From contig JAITSW010000021.1 in assembly GCA_031287505.1 (NCBI GenBank), positions 1 to 6,319 on the forward strand: 6,319 bases of DNA. Direction: 5' to 3'. The translations under genes were made by a program, and so were the position numbers. Within the stretch, counting starts at the first letter, position 1. Each line of letters begins with the position of its first letter. The notes beneath the pieces are model-generated. The model was given only the letters and a program-made list of their open reading frames with translations. It made no database searches and was not told where the DNA came from. Below are positions 1 through 6,136 of the stretch, piece after piece. The DNA comes from Propionibacteriaceae bacterium. Lineage in GTDB: Bacteria; Actinomycetota; Actinomycetes; Propionibacteriales; Propionibacteriaceae.

Positions 1-2
1 CG

Positions 3-1733
3 CTCTTCGACGTTGAAATCCCGGTGCTGCCCCACCAGGCGGCCGAACCCGACAAGGGTGCCGGCATCGCCATGTGCTGCACCTTTGGCGATTTGACGGA
101 CGTCCAGTGGTGGCGCGAATTGCAGCTGCCCACCCGGGTGGTGCTCACCCGCGATGGGCGCCTGCAGGCCGAAACTCCCCCCTGGCTGGTCAATGGCGAG
201 CCCTATGCCGAGTTGGCGACAAAGACCACCTTCAGCGCCCGCGAGGCCATCGTCAAGCTCCTGCGCGAAGCTGGCGACCTGGACGGCGACCCAAAGCCGA
301 CCAAGCGGATGGCAAACTTCTTTGAAAAAGGCGACAAGCCGTTGGAGATTGTCTCAACCCGGCAGTGGTATATCCGAAATGGCGGACGCGACACCGAACT
401 GCGCGAGCAGCTCTTGGCCCGCGGCGAAGAGCTGGACTGGGTGCCAGAGCATATGCGGCACCGCTTCTCCAACTGGGTACAAGGCCTCAATGGCGACTGG
501 CTGATTTCCCGGCAACGCTTCTTCGGCGTCCCCTTCCCGGTTTGGTATCGCTTGGACGAAGAGGGGCTGCCCGATTACGAAAACCCGATTCTTCCCACCG
601 AGGATGCCCTGCCGGTTGACCCGGCCAACGACCCGGCACCCGGATACGCCGAAGGCGACCGCGGCCTGCCCGGTGGTTTCACCGGCGACCCAGACGTGAT
701 GGACACCTGGGCGACGTCCTCCCTGACCCCGCAGATCGCCTGCGGCTGGGACACCGATCCGGAGCTTTTCGCGCTCACCTTCCCGATGGATTTGGCCCCG
801 CAAGCCCATGACATCATCCGCACCTGGGTCTTCTCGCGGGTGCTGCGCTCGCACTTGGAGCATGGCGTGCTGCCCTGGCATCGCGCCAGCGTCTCGGGAT
901 TCGTCACCGACCCCGACCGCAAGAAGATGAGCAAATCTAAGGGCAATGTGGTCGTCCCGACCAAAATCTTGGAGGATTTTGGCTCTGACGCCGTACGCTG
1001 GCGGGCTGCCATGGCCCGTCCGGGCACCGATTCTCCCTTCGACCAAGGGCAGATGAAGGTTGGACGCCGCTTGGCCATGAAAATTCTCAACGCCTCCAAG
1101 TTCATCTTGGGCGCTGGAGAAGGCTCTGACATCTCAGCCATTACCCAGGCCGACGATTTGGCCTTGCTGGCGGAGCTGCGTTCGGTGGTCTCAGCCACCA
1201 CGCAAGCCTTAGAGGCCTTCGAATACACTGATGCGTTAGAGGCCGCCGAGCATTTCTTCTGGTCATTTTGCGACGACTACCTGGAAATCGTGAAAGAACG
1301 CGCCTACGGCCAGCAGGGTGAAGCAAAAGCTCTCTCCGCTCGGACTGCGCTGCGTTTGGCGCTCAGCGTGCAGCTGCGTCTTTTCGCGCCCTTCCTGCCG
1401 TTCGTCACCGAAGAAGTCTGGTCTTGGTGGAAGACCGGCTCGATACACCTGACCGCTTGGCCGAAAACTGCCGAGATTCCAGAAGGCGGCGACCCGGTGT
1501 TGCTCGACCACATTGCCGCGGTGCTGATCGGTTTGCGGGGTGCCAAATCCGAGGCCAAAGTCACCATGAAGACGGAAATAAGCCTGGCAGAAATTTCAGG
1601 CACAACCGAAGCGGTAGCCGGCCTGCGGTCAATCGCTGACGACCTACGCGCGGTGGGCCGGATAACCGGCGATCTGGTGTGGCAAGAGACCGAAGGCCCA
1701 ACAGCCGTCAAGGTTGTCCTCGCCGCCCAGTGA
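3..1733 (+). CDS. valS: Valine--tRNA ligase, 3' part (5' end outside window)
   Basis: Class I aminoacyl-tRNA synthetase that charges tRNA-Val with valine in the cytoplasm. The reading frame is open from the left edge, so the true start, the N-terminal catalytic half and the HIGH motif lie outside; 576 residues and the TGA stop are visible. Seen directly: the end of the editing region (KGAGIAMCCTFGD), the catalytic core with ISRQRFFGVPFPVWY, DVMDTWATSSLTPQ and PQAHDIIRTWVFSR, and the adenylate-binding KMSKSKGNVV at nt 924-953. The anticodon-binding helical domain follows (MKILNASKFIL, then FWSFCDDYLEIVKERAYG and APFLPFVTEEVWSWW). The core wording fits the archaeal-like ValRS type found in many actinobacteria. 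The ATG at nt 24 is internal and is not the start. The gene converges on clpX; in many actinobacteria valS instead follows clpX on the same strand. Confidence 0.97.
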   Translation, partial: LFDVEIPVLPHQAAEPDKGAGIAMCCTFGDLTDVQWWRELQLPTRVVLTRDGRLQAETPPWLVNGEPYAELATKTTFSAREAIVKLLREAGDLDGDPKPTKRMANFFEKGDKPLEIVSTRQWYIRNGGRDTELREQLLARGEELDWVPEHMRHRFSNWVQGLNGDWLISRQRFFGVPFPVWYRLDEEGLPDYENPILPTEDALPVDPANDPAPGYAEGDRGLPGGFTGDPDVMDTWATSSLTPQIACGWDTDPELFALTFPMDLAPQAHDIIRTWVFSRVLRSHLEHGVLPWHRASVSGFVTDPDRKKMSKSKGNVVVPTKILEDFGSDAVRWRAAMARPGTDSPFDQGQMKVGRRLAMKILNASKFILGAGEGSDISAITQADDLALLAELRSVVSATTQALEAFEYTDALEAAEHFFWSFCDDYLEIVKERAYGQQGEAKALSARTALRLALSVQLRLFAPFLPFVTEEVWSWWKTGSIHLTAWPKTAEIPEGGDPVLLDHIAAVLIGLRGAKSEAKVTMKTEISLAEISGTTEAVAGLRSIADDLRAVGRITGDLVWQETEGPTAVKVVLAAQ

Positions 1734-1762
1734 GCCCTGCCTAGCGGTCTGCCCACCCAAAA

Positions 1763-1806
1763 CGGCGGGCGGGGCGGCGCGCTTTCAACCCAGCACCTGC
1801 CCGCCG
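1763..1806 (-). terminator. Probable intrinsic terminator of the clp operon
   Basis: Between the convergent valS and clpX stops, CGGCGGGCGGG (1763-1773) can pair with CCTGCCCGCCG (1796-1806) as an 11-bp stem with one G-U pair and a 22-nt loop. On the minus strand the stem begins directly after the clpX stop codon and is followed by TTTTGGG, a short U-tract, so it fits best as the end of the clpX transcript. It lies 29 bp past the valS stop and may also slow transcription from that side, but no U-tract follows on the plus strand. The loop is long and the U-run short, so strength is uncertain. Confidence 0.5.
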
Positions 1807-3099
1807 CTAAGCGATCTGCTCACCCCTTGGCGAGGGAGCCACGGCAGCACGCTTGACGAACTTGGGCTGCGCGCCCTTGGTGATGACGTCTGCGCCAACA
1901 ATCACTTGGGCGATTTCGCTATCGCTGGGGACACAGTACATCGCGTTCAGCAAGCTCTCCTCGATGATGGAGCGCAAACCCCGCGCGCCGATGCCGCGCC
2001 GGAGCGCTTCATGGGCAATGGCGGTGATGGCGTCTTGGGTGAACTCAAGATGTACCCCGTCAAGCTCAAAGAGCTTTTTGAACTGCTTGGTGAGCGCATT
2101 CTTCGGCTCCTCCAAAATGCGCACCAAAGCTTCTTCGTTCAGCGCCGTAACAGAGGCAATGAGCGGCAACCTGCCGATGAATTCCGGAATCAAGCCGTAT
2201 TTCTGCAGATCTTCTGGACGCACGTCCGCAAATGGGTCTTCAACCTCTTCTTGTTGTTTTGCCGCCTCGTTGTTGAAGCCCAGCGGGCGCTTCCCGACGC
2301 GGTTGCTCACGATCGTGTCCAATCCCGCGAATGCCCCGCCCAAGACGAAAAGGATGTTGGTGGTGTCGAGTTGGATGTACTCCTGGTGCGGGTGCTTGCG
2401 GCCACCCTGCGGCGGCACCGAGGCGACAGTGCCTTCGAGAATCTTCAGCAACGCCTGCTGCACACCTTCGCCGGAGACATCCCGGGTAATCGACAAATTT
2501 TCGGCTTTTCGAGCCACCTTGTCGATCTCGTCGATGTAGATGATGCCGGTCTCGGCACGTTTGACGTCATATTCGGCAGCTTGCAAGAGCTTGAGCAAGA
2601 TGTTCTCAACGTCCTCGCCCACATAGCCGGCCTCAGTTAGAGCGGTGGCATCCGCCATGGCGAAGGGAACGTTCAGCATGCGCGCCATCGTCTGTGCCAG
2701 ATACGTCTTTCCGCAGCCGGTAGGCCCCATAAGCAAGATGTTGGTCTTACCCAGCTCGGTGTCTTCGTCGTCACCGTGGCGACGTCCAATCTTGGCGGTG
2801 CTGGCAGCCACCCGCTTGTAGTGGTTGTACACGGCCACCGCCAGGGCGCGTTTCGCCTTGTCCTGCCCGATGACGTACGAATCCAAGAATTCGCGGATCT
2901 CTTGAGGTTTGGGCAGCGGGGAAAAGCCCTCGCCTTCGCTCAAATCTGCAAATTCTTCCTCCAGAATCTCGTTGCACAGGTCAATGCACTCGTCGCAGAC
3001 GTATACACCCGGACCGGCTATGAGTTTCTTTACCTGCTTTTGGCTCTTTCCGCAGAAAGAGCATTTCAATAGCTCAGACGATTCTTGGATGCGCGCCAT
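1807..3099 (-). CDS. clpX: ATP-dependent Clp protease ATP-binding subunit ClpX
   Basis: AAA+ unfoldase that recognises tagged substrates and threads them into the ClpP chamber. All family landmarks are present in 430 residues, a normal length. The N-terminal zinc-binding domain has cysteines 13, 16, 35 and 38. Walker A GPTGCGKT is at 125-132, pore loop GYVGED at 158-163, Walker B IIYIDEID at 186-193, and the second pore loop GRKH at 233-236. The ClpP-docking LGF loop is near 273-275, a probable arginine finger is in EFIGR at 306-310, and sensor 2 GARGLR is at 371-376. The ATG start is chosen because MARIQ runs straight into the zinc domain and AAAGG lies 9 nt upstream. It sits 19 bp after the clpP2 stop, so it is probably co-transcribed with clpP1-clpP2. 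The antisense reading frames across it are shadows. Confidence 0.98.
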   Translation of the reverse strand: MARIQESSELLKCSFCGKSQKQVKKLIAGPGVYVCDECIDLCNEILEEEFADLSEGEGFSPLPKPQEIREFLDSYVIGQDKAKRALAVAVYNHYKRVAASTAKIGRRHGDDEDTELGKTNILLMGPTGCGKTYLAQTMARMLNVPFAMADATALTEAGYVGEDVENILLKLLQAAEYDVKRAETGIIYIDEIDKVARKAENLSITRDVSGEGVQQALLKILEGTVASVPPQGGRKHPHQEYIQLDTTNILFVLGGAFAGLDTIVSNRVGKRPLGFNNEAAKQQEEVEDPFADVRPEDLQKYGLIPEFIGRLPLIASVTALNEEALVRILEEPKNALTKQFKKLFELDGVHLEFTQDAITAIAHEALRRGIGARGLRSIIEESLLNAMYCVPSDSEIAQVIVGADVITKGAQPKFVKRAAVAPSPRGEQIA

Positions 3100-3118
3100 A
3101 GGGAAGTGCCTTTCGCCT

Positions 3119-3778
3119 TTACTTCAGTGAAGTGAGGATGTCGTCGATGATGCCGTACTCTTTCGCCTCTTCGGCGGTAAGGTACTTGTCCCGCTCAATA
3201 TCGCGGGATACCTGTTCGACACTCTGGCCGGTGTCTTTGGCAAGCATGTTTTCCATAAGCTCGCGGATACGCAAAATCTCTTTGGCCTGAATCTCCAGGT
3301 CGGACGACTGCCCTTGGCTGCCTTCGGTGGCCGGCTGGTGAATCAAGATGCGGCTATTGGGCAGCGCCAGACGTTTGCCCTTAGTGCCCGCGGCGAGCAA
3401 TACCGCAGCCGCCGAGGCGGCCTGGCCCAGGCAGATCGTCTGGATATCCGGCTTGATGTAGCTCATGGTGTCGTAGATGGCGGTCAGCGCTGTGAAAGAG
3501 CCGCCGGGCGAGTTGATGTACATGCTGATCTGCCGCTCCGGGTCAAGTGACTGCAGGCACAGAAGCTGCGCCATGACGGCGTTTGCCACTTCGTCGAAGA
3601 TTGGCGTCCCCAAGAAAATAATGCGGTCTTCAAAGAGCTTGGTGTAGGGATCTACCCGGCGGACGCCATACGAGGTGCGCTCCTCCCACTGCGGGATGAT
3701 GTAGTCCATGCTGGAGCCGGCGGGTGCCATGCCCCCGGGCGAGAACGGGATGGGATTAGTTGGGAATTGGGTGAGCAT
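3119..3778 (-). CDS. clpP2: ATP-dependent Clp protease proteolytic subunit ClpP2
   Basis: Serine peptidase subunit (S14 family) of 219 residues. In actinobacteria ClpP1 and ClpP2 form a mixed double-heptamer, with ClpP2 generally the docking face for ClpX or ClpC. The catalytic triad is readable: Ser122 in GQAASAAA, His147 in LIHQPA and Asp197 in [18 protein letters not shown] at 88-94 is the usual substrate-strand region. The [14 protein letters not shown] wording identifies the ClpP2 rather than the ClpP1 paralogue. The start is firm: AAGGAGG lies 6 nt before this ATG, giving an extended Pro/Gly-rich N-terminus (about 23 residues before [10 protein letters not shown]), possibly a processed propeptide. 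It follows clpP1 by 11 bp and precedes clpX by 19 bp. Confidence 0.97.
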   Translation of the reverse strand: MLTQFPTNPIPFSPGGMAPAGSSMDYIIPQWEERTSYGVRRVDPYTKLFEDRIIFLGTPIFDEVANAVMAQLLCLQSLDPERQISMYINSPGGSFTALTAIYDTMSYIKPDIQTICLGQAASAAAVLLAAGTKGKRLALPNSRILIHQPATEGSQGQSSDLEIQAKEILRIRELMENMLAKDTGQSVEQVSRDIERDKYLTAEEAKEYGIIDDILTSLK

Positions 3779-3784
3779 TGCCAG

Positions 3785-3791
3785 CCTCCTT
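3785..3791 (-). promoter_or_regulatory. clpP2 ribosome-binding site overlapping the clpP1 stop
   Basis: On the minus strand TAAGGAGG joins the clpP1 TAA stop (3790-3792) to the clpP2 Shine-Dalgarno AAGGAGG (3785-3791), 6 nt from the clpP2 ATG. Ribosomes ending on clpP1 would be placed on the clpP2 start, which suits two subunits needed in equal amounts. Coupling is inferred. Confidence 0.8.
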
Positions 3792-4416
3792 ATTTGTTGG
3801 GGGCGTCGGCGGCGATCTGCGCCGCGCGTGCGTAAACATGATCGATGAAACCGTATTGCAAAGCCTCTTCGGCGGTGAACCAGCGGTCACGGTCTGAATC
3901 GGCTTCGATCTGCTCGACGGTTTGCCCGGTGTGCTGGGCAATCAGGGCTGCCATCGTCTTCTTGATGTGCATCGACTGCTCGGCCTGAATGCGGATGTCG
4001 CTAGCCGTGCCGCCAAGGCCGCCGGAAGGCTGGTGCATCATGATTCGGCTGTGCGGCAAGGCAAAACGCTTACCCTTTGCGCCGGCAGAGAGTAGGAACT
4101 GGCCCATCGAGGCCGCCAACCCCATAGCCACCGTCGCCACATCATTGGAAATCCACTGCATGGTGTCGAAGATCGCCATACCGGAATCAACCGAACCGCC
4201 GGGAGAGTTGATGTAGAGATAGATGTCTTTGCGTGGGTCTTCGGCGTTCAGCAAGAGCATCTGCGCGCAGATCGCATTGGCATTTTCGTCGCGCACTTCA
4301 GAGCCGAGGAAGATGATGCGGTTGGCCAGCAACGACTGGTAGACGTTGTCCGCCATGCCAAGCTGACCGGTCTGGGTGGCCATTTCGAGGCCAGATGTTT
4401 TTAATTTTTGAGTCAC
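3790..4416 (-). CDS. clpP1: ATP-dependent Clp protease proteolytic subunit ClpP1
   Basis: Serine peptidase subunit that pairs with ClpP2 in the actinobacterial Clp core; 208 residues, the usual length. The triad is Ser103 in GLAASMGQF, His128 in MMHQPSGG and Asp177 in [13 protein letters not shown]; the spacings of 25 and 49 residues match my recollection of the mycobacterial ClpP1 triad. YINSPGGS is at 68-75. The start is less certain than the fold: the listed start is GTG at 4416 and has no Shine-Dalgarno at normal spacing. A TAAGTT -10-like hexamer sits 7 nt upstream, so the mRNA may be leaderless. The alternative is ATG at codon 12, which also lacks a clear ribosome-binding site. It is the first clp gene, with a ClgR-like box about 50 bp upstream. 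Confidence 0.96.
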   Translation of the reverse strand: MTQKLKTSGLEMATQTGQLGMADNVYQSLLANRIIFLGSEVRDENANAICAQMLLLNAEDPRKDIYLYINSPGGSVDSGMAIFDTMQWISNDVATVAMGLAASMGQFLLSAGAKGKRFALPHSRIMMHQPSGGLGGTASDIRIQAEQSMHIKKTMAALIAQHTGQTVEQIEADSDRDRWFTAEEALQYGFIDHVYARAAQIAADAPNK

Positions 4417-4423
4417 AGTGTTG

Positions 4424-4429
4424 AACTTA
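4424..4429 (-). promoter_or_regulatory. Putative -10 element of the clpP1 promoter
   Basis: The minus strand reads TAAGTT, then 7 nt, then the clpP1 GTG. TAnnnT is the common actinobacterial -10 form, and the spacing would put the transcript start at or next to the GTG. No convincing TTGACA-like -35 is present at 16-18 bp, which suits a promoter depending on an activator such as ClgR. Confidence 0.4.
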
Positions 4430-4467
4430 CCCTCAGTTGGCTGGAAACTGCATGAATTCGGGGCAAT

Positions 4468-4485
4468 GTTCGCTATCAGCTAAAC
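4468..4485 (-). promoter_or_regulatory. ClgR-like activator box upstream of clpP1
   Basis: The minus strand reads GTTTAGCTGATAGCGAAC. It matches the actinobacterial ClgR consensus as I recall it (WNNWCGCYNANRGCGWWS) in all but two positions, with the right half GATAGCGAAC complete. ClgR is the known activator of clpP1P2 in Streptomyces, Corynebacterium and Mycobacterium. The centre is about 60 bp upstream of the clpP1 GTG and about 50 bp from the putative -10, a usual place for an activator. It lies in the 76-bp gap after the birA stop, so it would act on the clp genes and not on birA. Confidence 0.6.
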
Positions 4486-4492
4486 GCGCGGG

Positions 4493-5284
4493 CTAACGCA
4501 GGTGAATCACGTCACCGGCAGAATATGCCCGCACCTGGTCGCCCACCCGCACCAAGAGCGCACCCCCGGCGTCCACACCCTCGGCAAAACCTTGAACCCG
4601 CTCAGTCTCAGAGAGCACAACCACCACCTCGCGGCCTATGCTGCGACAACTGCCCAAATACTCACGCGCCAGATCTTCTCCGGCCAACCACGACGAGTAT
4701 TTGGCTTCCAGCGAACGAAGAACCGCCGCAGCCACCTGCGTCTGCGACACCTCGGCACCCTCGATTGCCAATGAAGTGGCTGTCGGCACCGGCAACTCAT
4801 CCGGCGTCATTTTCGTATTGATGCCCATCCCCAGCACCGCTCCCGGTCCGAATGGAGTCTCAACGCGCTCGCATAGGATTCCGCAGACTTTGCGCCCGTT
4901 GACCAACACATCGTTGGGCCACTTGAGCTCGGCGGCCAATCCCGTCGCCTGACACAGCCCTTGCGCCACTGCCAACCCGACCAATAACGGCAGCCACGTC
5001 CACCGGTTCAGCTCCACATTTTTGGGACGCACCAGCACCGACATCGCAATGGACGACTTTGCAGGCGCCACCCAGGGCCGGGTGAAACGCCCGCGTCCGA
5101 TATTTTGATAATCGCTAATCAGCACGGTGCCTTCCGGGGCTCCCAGCCGGGCTTGTTCAGCCAGATCGGCATTGGTGGAGCCAGTCTGGCCAACCCAGCT
5201 GACCGGCCCCCACAAGGTGCTGTCGAGTTGTTCAAAAAGCCGCTGACCGCGCCGCGCAAGGCTATCCTTATCCGAATCCTCCAT
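4493..5284 (-). CDS. birA: Biotin--[acetyl-CoA-carboxylase] ligase (BirA, no repressor domain)
   Basis: Makes biotinyl-5'-AMP from biotin and ATP and transfers biotin to the carrier lysine of acyl-CoA carboxylases. Its 263 residues carry GSTN at 35-38, the nucleotide/biotin loop GRGRFTRPW at 63-71, KWPND at 121-125 with the catalytic lysine, GILCE at 135-139, GMGIN at 152-156, and a C-terminal SH3-like domain from about 218. There is no N-terminal helix-turn-helix, so it is a monofunctional enzyme, usual in actinobacteria. The start is set by GGAGG (5291-5295) 6 nt before the ATG. This ribosome-binding site, ATG and first ten codons (the last only in part) are copied 72 bp upstream (see the leader ORF). 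Expression must come from the repeat-rich gap shared with maf; transcription may run on into clpP1. Confidence 0.96.
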   Translation of the reverse strand: MEDSDKDSLARRGQRLFEQLDSTLWGPVSWVGQTGSTNADLAEQARLGAPEGTVLISDYQNIGRGRFTRPWVAPAKSSIAMSVLVRPKNVELNRWTWLPLLVGLAVAQGLCQATGLAAELKWPNDVLVNGRKVCGILCERVETPFGPGAVLGMGINTKMTPDELPVPTATSLAIEGAEVSQTQVAAAVLRSLEAKYSSWLAGEDLAREYLGSCRSIGREVVVVLSETERVQGFAEGVDAGGALLVRVGDQVRAYSAGDVIHLR

Positions 5285-5367
5285 AATCTACCTCCTGCGA
5301 AGGCGCAGCGGGTCTATGAGCTCGTCAAAGAGGCTACCCTTATCCGAATCCTCCATAATCTACCTCC
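5260..5367 (-). repeat. Direct duplication of the birA translation start
   Basis: Segments 5260-5295 and 5332-5367 (36 bp each) agree at 35 positions; the only difference is T at 5265 against C at 5337. Each holds a GGAGG ribosome-binding site, the ATG, nine further complete codons of the birA beginning and part of the next. The 72-bp period is divisible by three, so both ATGs share a frame. The 36 bp between them has no copy elsewhere in the window. The outer copy lies outside the birA coding region. Confidence 0.9.
5288..5356 (-). CDS. Possible 22-residue leader peptide upstream of birA
   Basis: An ATG with GGGAGG 6 nt upstream opens an ORF beginning MEDSDKGSLFDEL and ending in RLRRR before TAG at 5288-5290. 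Its first residues copy the BirA N-terminus because its start region is a duplicate of the birA one. It is in frame with birA, and only TAG plus one ATT codon separate its end from the birA ATG. Its last codons, AGG AGG TAG, are also the birA Shine-Dalgarno. A 5-bp hairpin (CTGCG-CCTT-CGCAG, 5295-5308) adjoins that site and would be opened by a translating ribosome. Translation is inferred from the strong ribosome-binding site; it may be an accidental by-product of duplication. Confidence 0.4.
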   Translation of the reverse strand: MEDSDKGSLFDELIDPLRLRRR

Positions 5368-5373
5368 CTCCAA

Positions 5374-5466
5374 CTCTGGTCGCACCGCACAGGGCTACCC
5401 TACTTACGGCACAGCAGACGCCAGCACCGAGAAGCTCTGGTCGCACCGCACAGGGCTACCCTACTT
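5374..5466. repeat. Two identical 32-bp repeats, 61-bp period, in the birA-maf gap
   Basis: Positions 5374-5405 and 5435-5466 are identical over 32 bp, from CTCTGGTCGCACCGCACAG to GGCTACCCTACTT, with 29 bp of unrelated sequence between. The core GGCTA(C/T)CCT recurs at 5260, 5332, 5393 and 5454 (steps 72, 61, 61), so these repeats and the birA-start duplication belong to one series. AGGGCTACCCT is a small palindrome, and TACCCT (plus) and TAGGGT (minus) both fit TAnnnT, so each copy could hold a -10 element or an operator. No clear -35 is seen for either gene. These repeats, the birA-start duplication and the hairpin below are all I can see in the 207-bp gap. Confidence 0.9.
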
Positions 5467-5483
5467 GCTGAGAGTGAAGTAGG
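5460..5483 (+). promoter_or_regulatory. Inverted repeat over the maf ribosome-binding region
   Basis: CCTACTT (5460-5466) and AAGTAGG (5477-5483) are perfect 7-bp arms around a 10-nt loop, ending 8 nt before the maf GTG. AAGTAGG is the only Shine-Dalgarno-like stretch for maf, so in RNA the hairpin could hide it; as DNA it could be an operator. The left arm is the end of the second 32-bp repeat, and the first repeat carries the same CCTACTT. Confidence 0.4.
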
Positions 5484-5491
5484 TTTGGTTT

Positions 5492-6133
5492 GTGGCGATT
5501 CGATTCATCTTGGCCTCTGCCTCTCCGGCGCGGCTGCAAACCCTCAAATCGGCGGGAGTTGAGGCAACCCCGGTAATTTCCGGAATAGACGAAAGCCTGA
5601 TCGCGGCCGCGACAAACGGCGAGACGGTGGCGGCCCTGGCTCGCGCGAAGGCTCAGGCCGTCGCTGAAAAGGGCCGGAGTGAAGGGTGGCTCGATTCCGA
5701 AGCCCTGGTGGGATCCCAGCCGTACCTCATCGTCGGCTGTGATTCCATGCTCGAATTTGAAGATGTTGTACTGGGCAAACCCCGCGATAGCGCTACCGCA
5801 ACCCAATGGTGGCAGGCCATGCGCGGCAAGTCGGGGGTCTTGCTCACCGGCCACCACGTCATTTACGTAGACGGCTACAACGAGACGGAGCGCACTCAGG
5901 TCGCCGCCACGCAGGTCCATTTCGCCAATCTCAGCGACGCCGAGATTGCGGCGTATGTCGCCACCGGCGAACCTGAGCACGTGGCAGGCGCCTTCACCAT
6001 AGACGGTCTGGGCGGTGCTTTCGTAGATTCTGTCAACGGCGATCCCCATACCGTGGTAGGTCTCTCCCTCCCCTTGCTGCGTCGCATGCTCCTAGAACTC
6101 GGCATCGAGTGGCATGCCCTATGGCGGCGCTGA
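5492..6133 (+). CDS. maf: Maf-family nucleoside triphosphate pyrophosphatase
   Basis: A cytoplasmic enzyme of the Maf/HAM1-like fold that hydrolyses non-canonical or canonical nucleoside triphosphates to monophosphate and pyrophosphate, thought to clean the nucleotide pool. The 213 residues show the N-terminal phosphate-binding LASASPARL (7-15), VGCDSMLEF with the acidic Asp84, LGKP (94-97), KSGVLLTGHHVIY (113-125), VAGAFTIDGLGG (164-175) and NGDPHTVVGLSLP (182-194), so it is full length. GTG at 5492 is the first possible start after the in-frame TAG at 5480-5482; the ribosome-binding site is weak (AAGTAGG, partly in a hairpin). It diverges from birA. In many actinobacteria maf and birA lie near the acyl-CoA carboxylase genes, which are not in view here. 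Which nucleotides it prefers cannot be read from the sequence. Confidence 0.95.
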   Translation: MAIRFILASASPARLQTLKSAGVEATPVISGIDESLIAAATNGETVAALARAKAQAVAEKGRSEGWLDSEALVGSQPYLIVGCDSMLEFEDVVLGKPRDSATATQWWQAMRGKSGVLLTGHHVIYVDGYNETERTQVAATQVHFANLSDAEIAAYVATGEPEHVAGAFTIDGLGGAFVDSVNGDPHTVVGLSLPLLRRMLLELGIEWHALWRR

Positions 6134-6136
6134 TCT

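Noticed and set aside
354..1228. Long minus-strand reading frames (354-1046 and 575-1228) opposite valS
   Set aside because: They lie wholly within the valS coding region, have no recognisable domain or motif, and are expected antisense frames in G+C-rich coding DNA.
1714..2640. 308-codon plus-strand reading frame across the valS end and clpX
   Set aside because: It is antisense to clpX, which is fully supported by its motifs; the translation resembles no known family.
5374..5466. The 61-bp period as a second CRISPR array
   Set aside because: Only two full copies are present, the repeat extends into the birA-start duplication, and there is no CRISPR-type stem beyond GGG-CTA-CCC; a tandem or operator repeat explains it better.
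5105..5482. Plus-strand reading frame over the birA start and the birA-maf gap
   Set aside because: Its repeated ILHNLPP segment comes only from translating the duplicated birA start on the wrong strand; no ribosome-binding site or family supports it.
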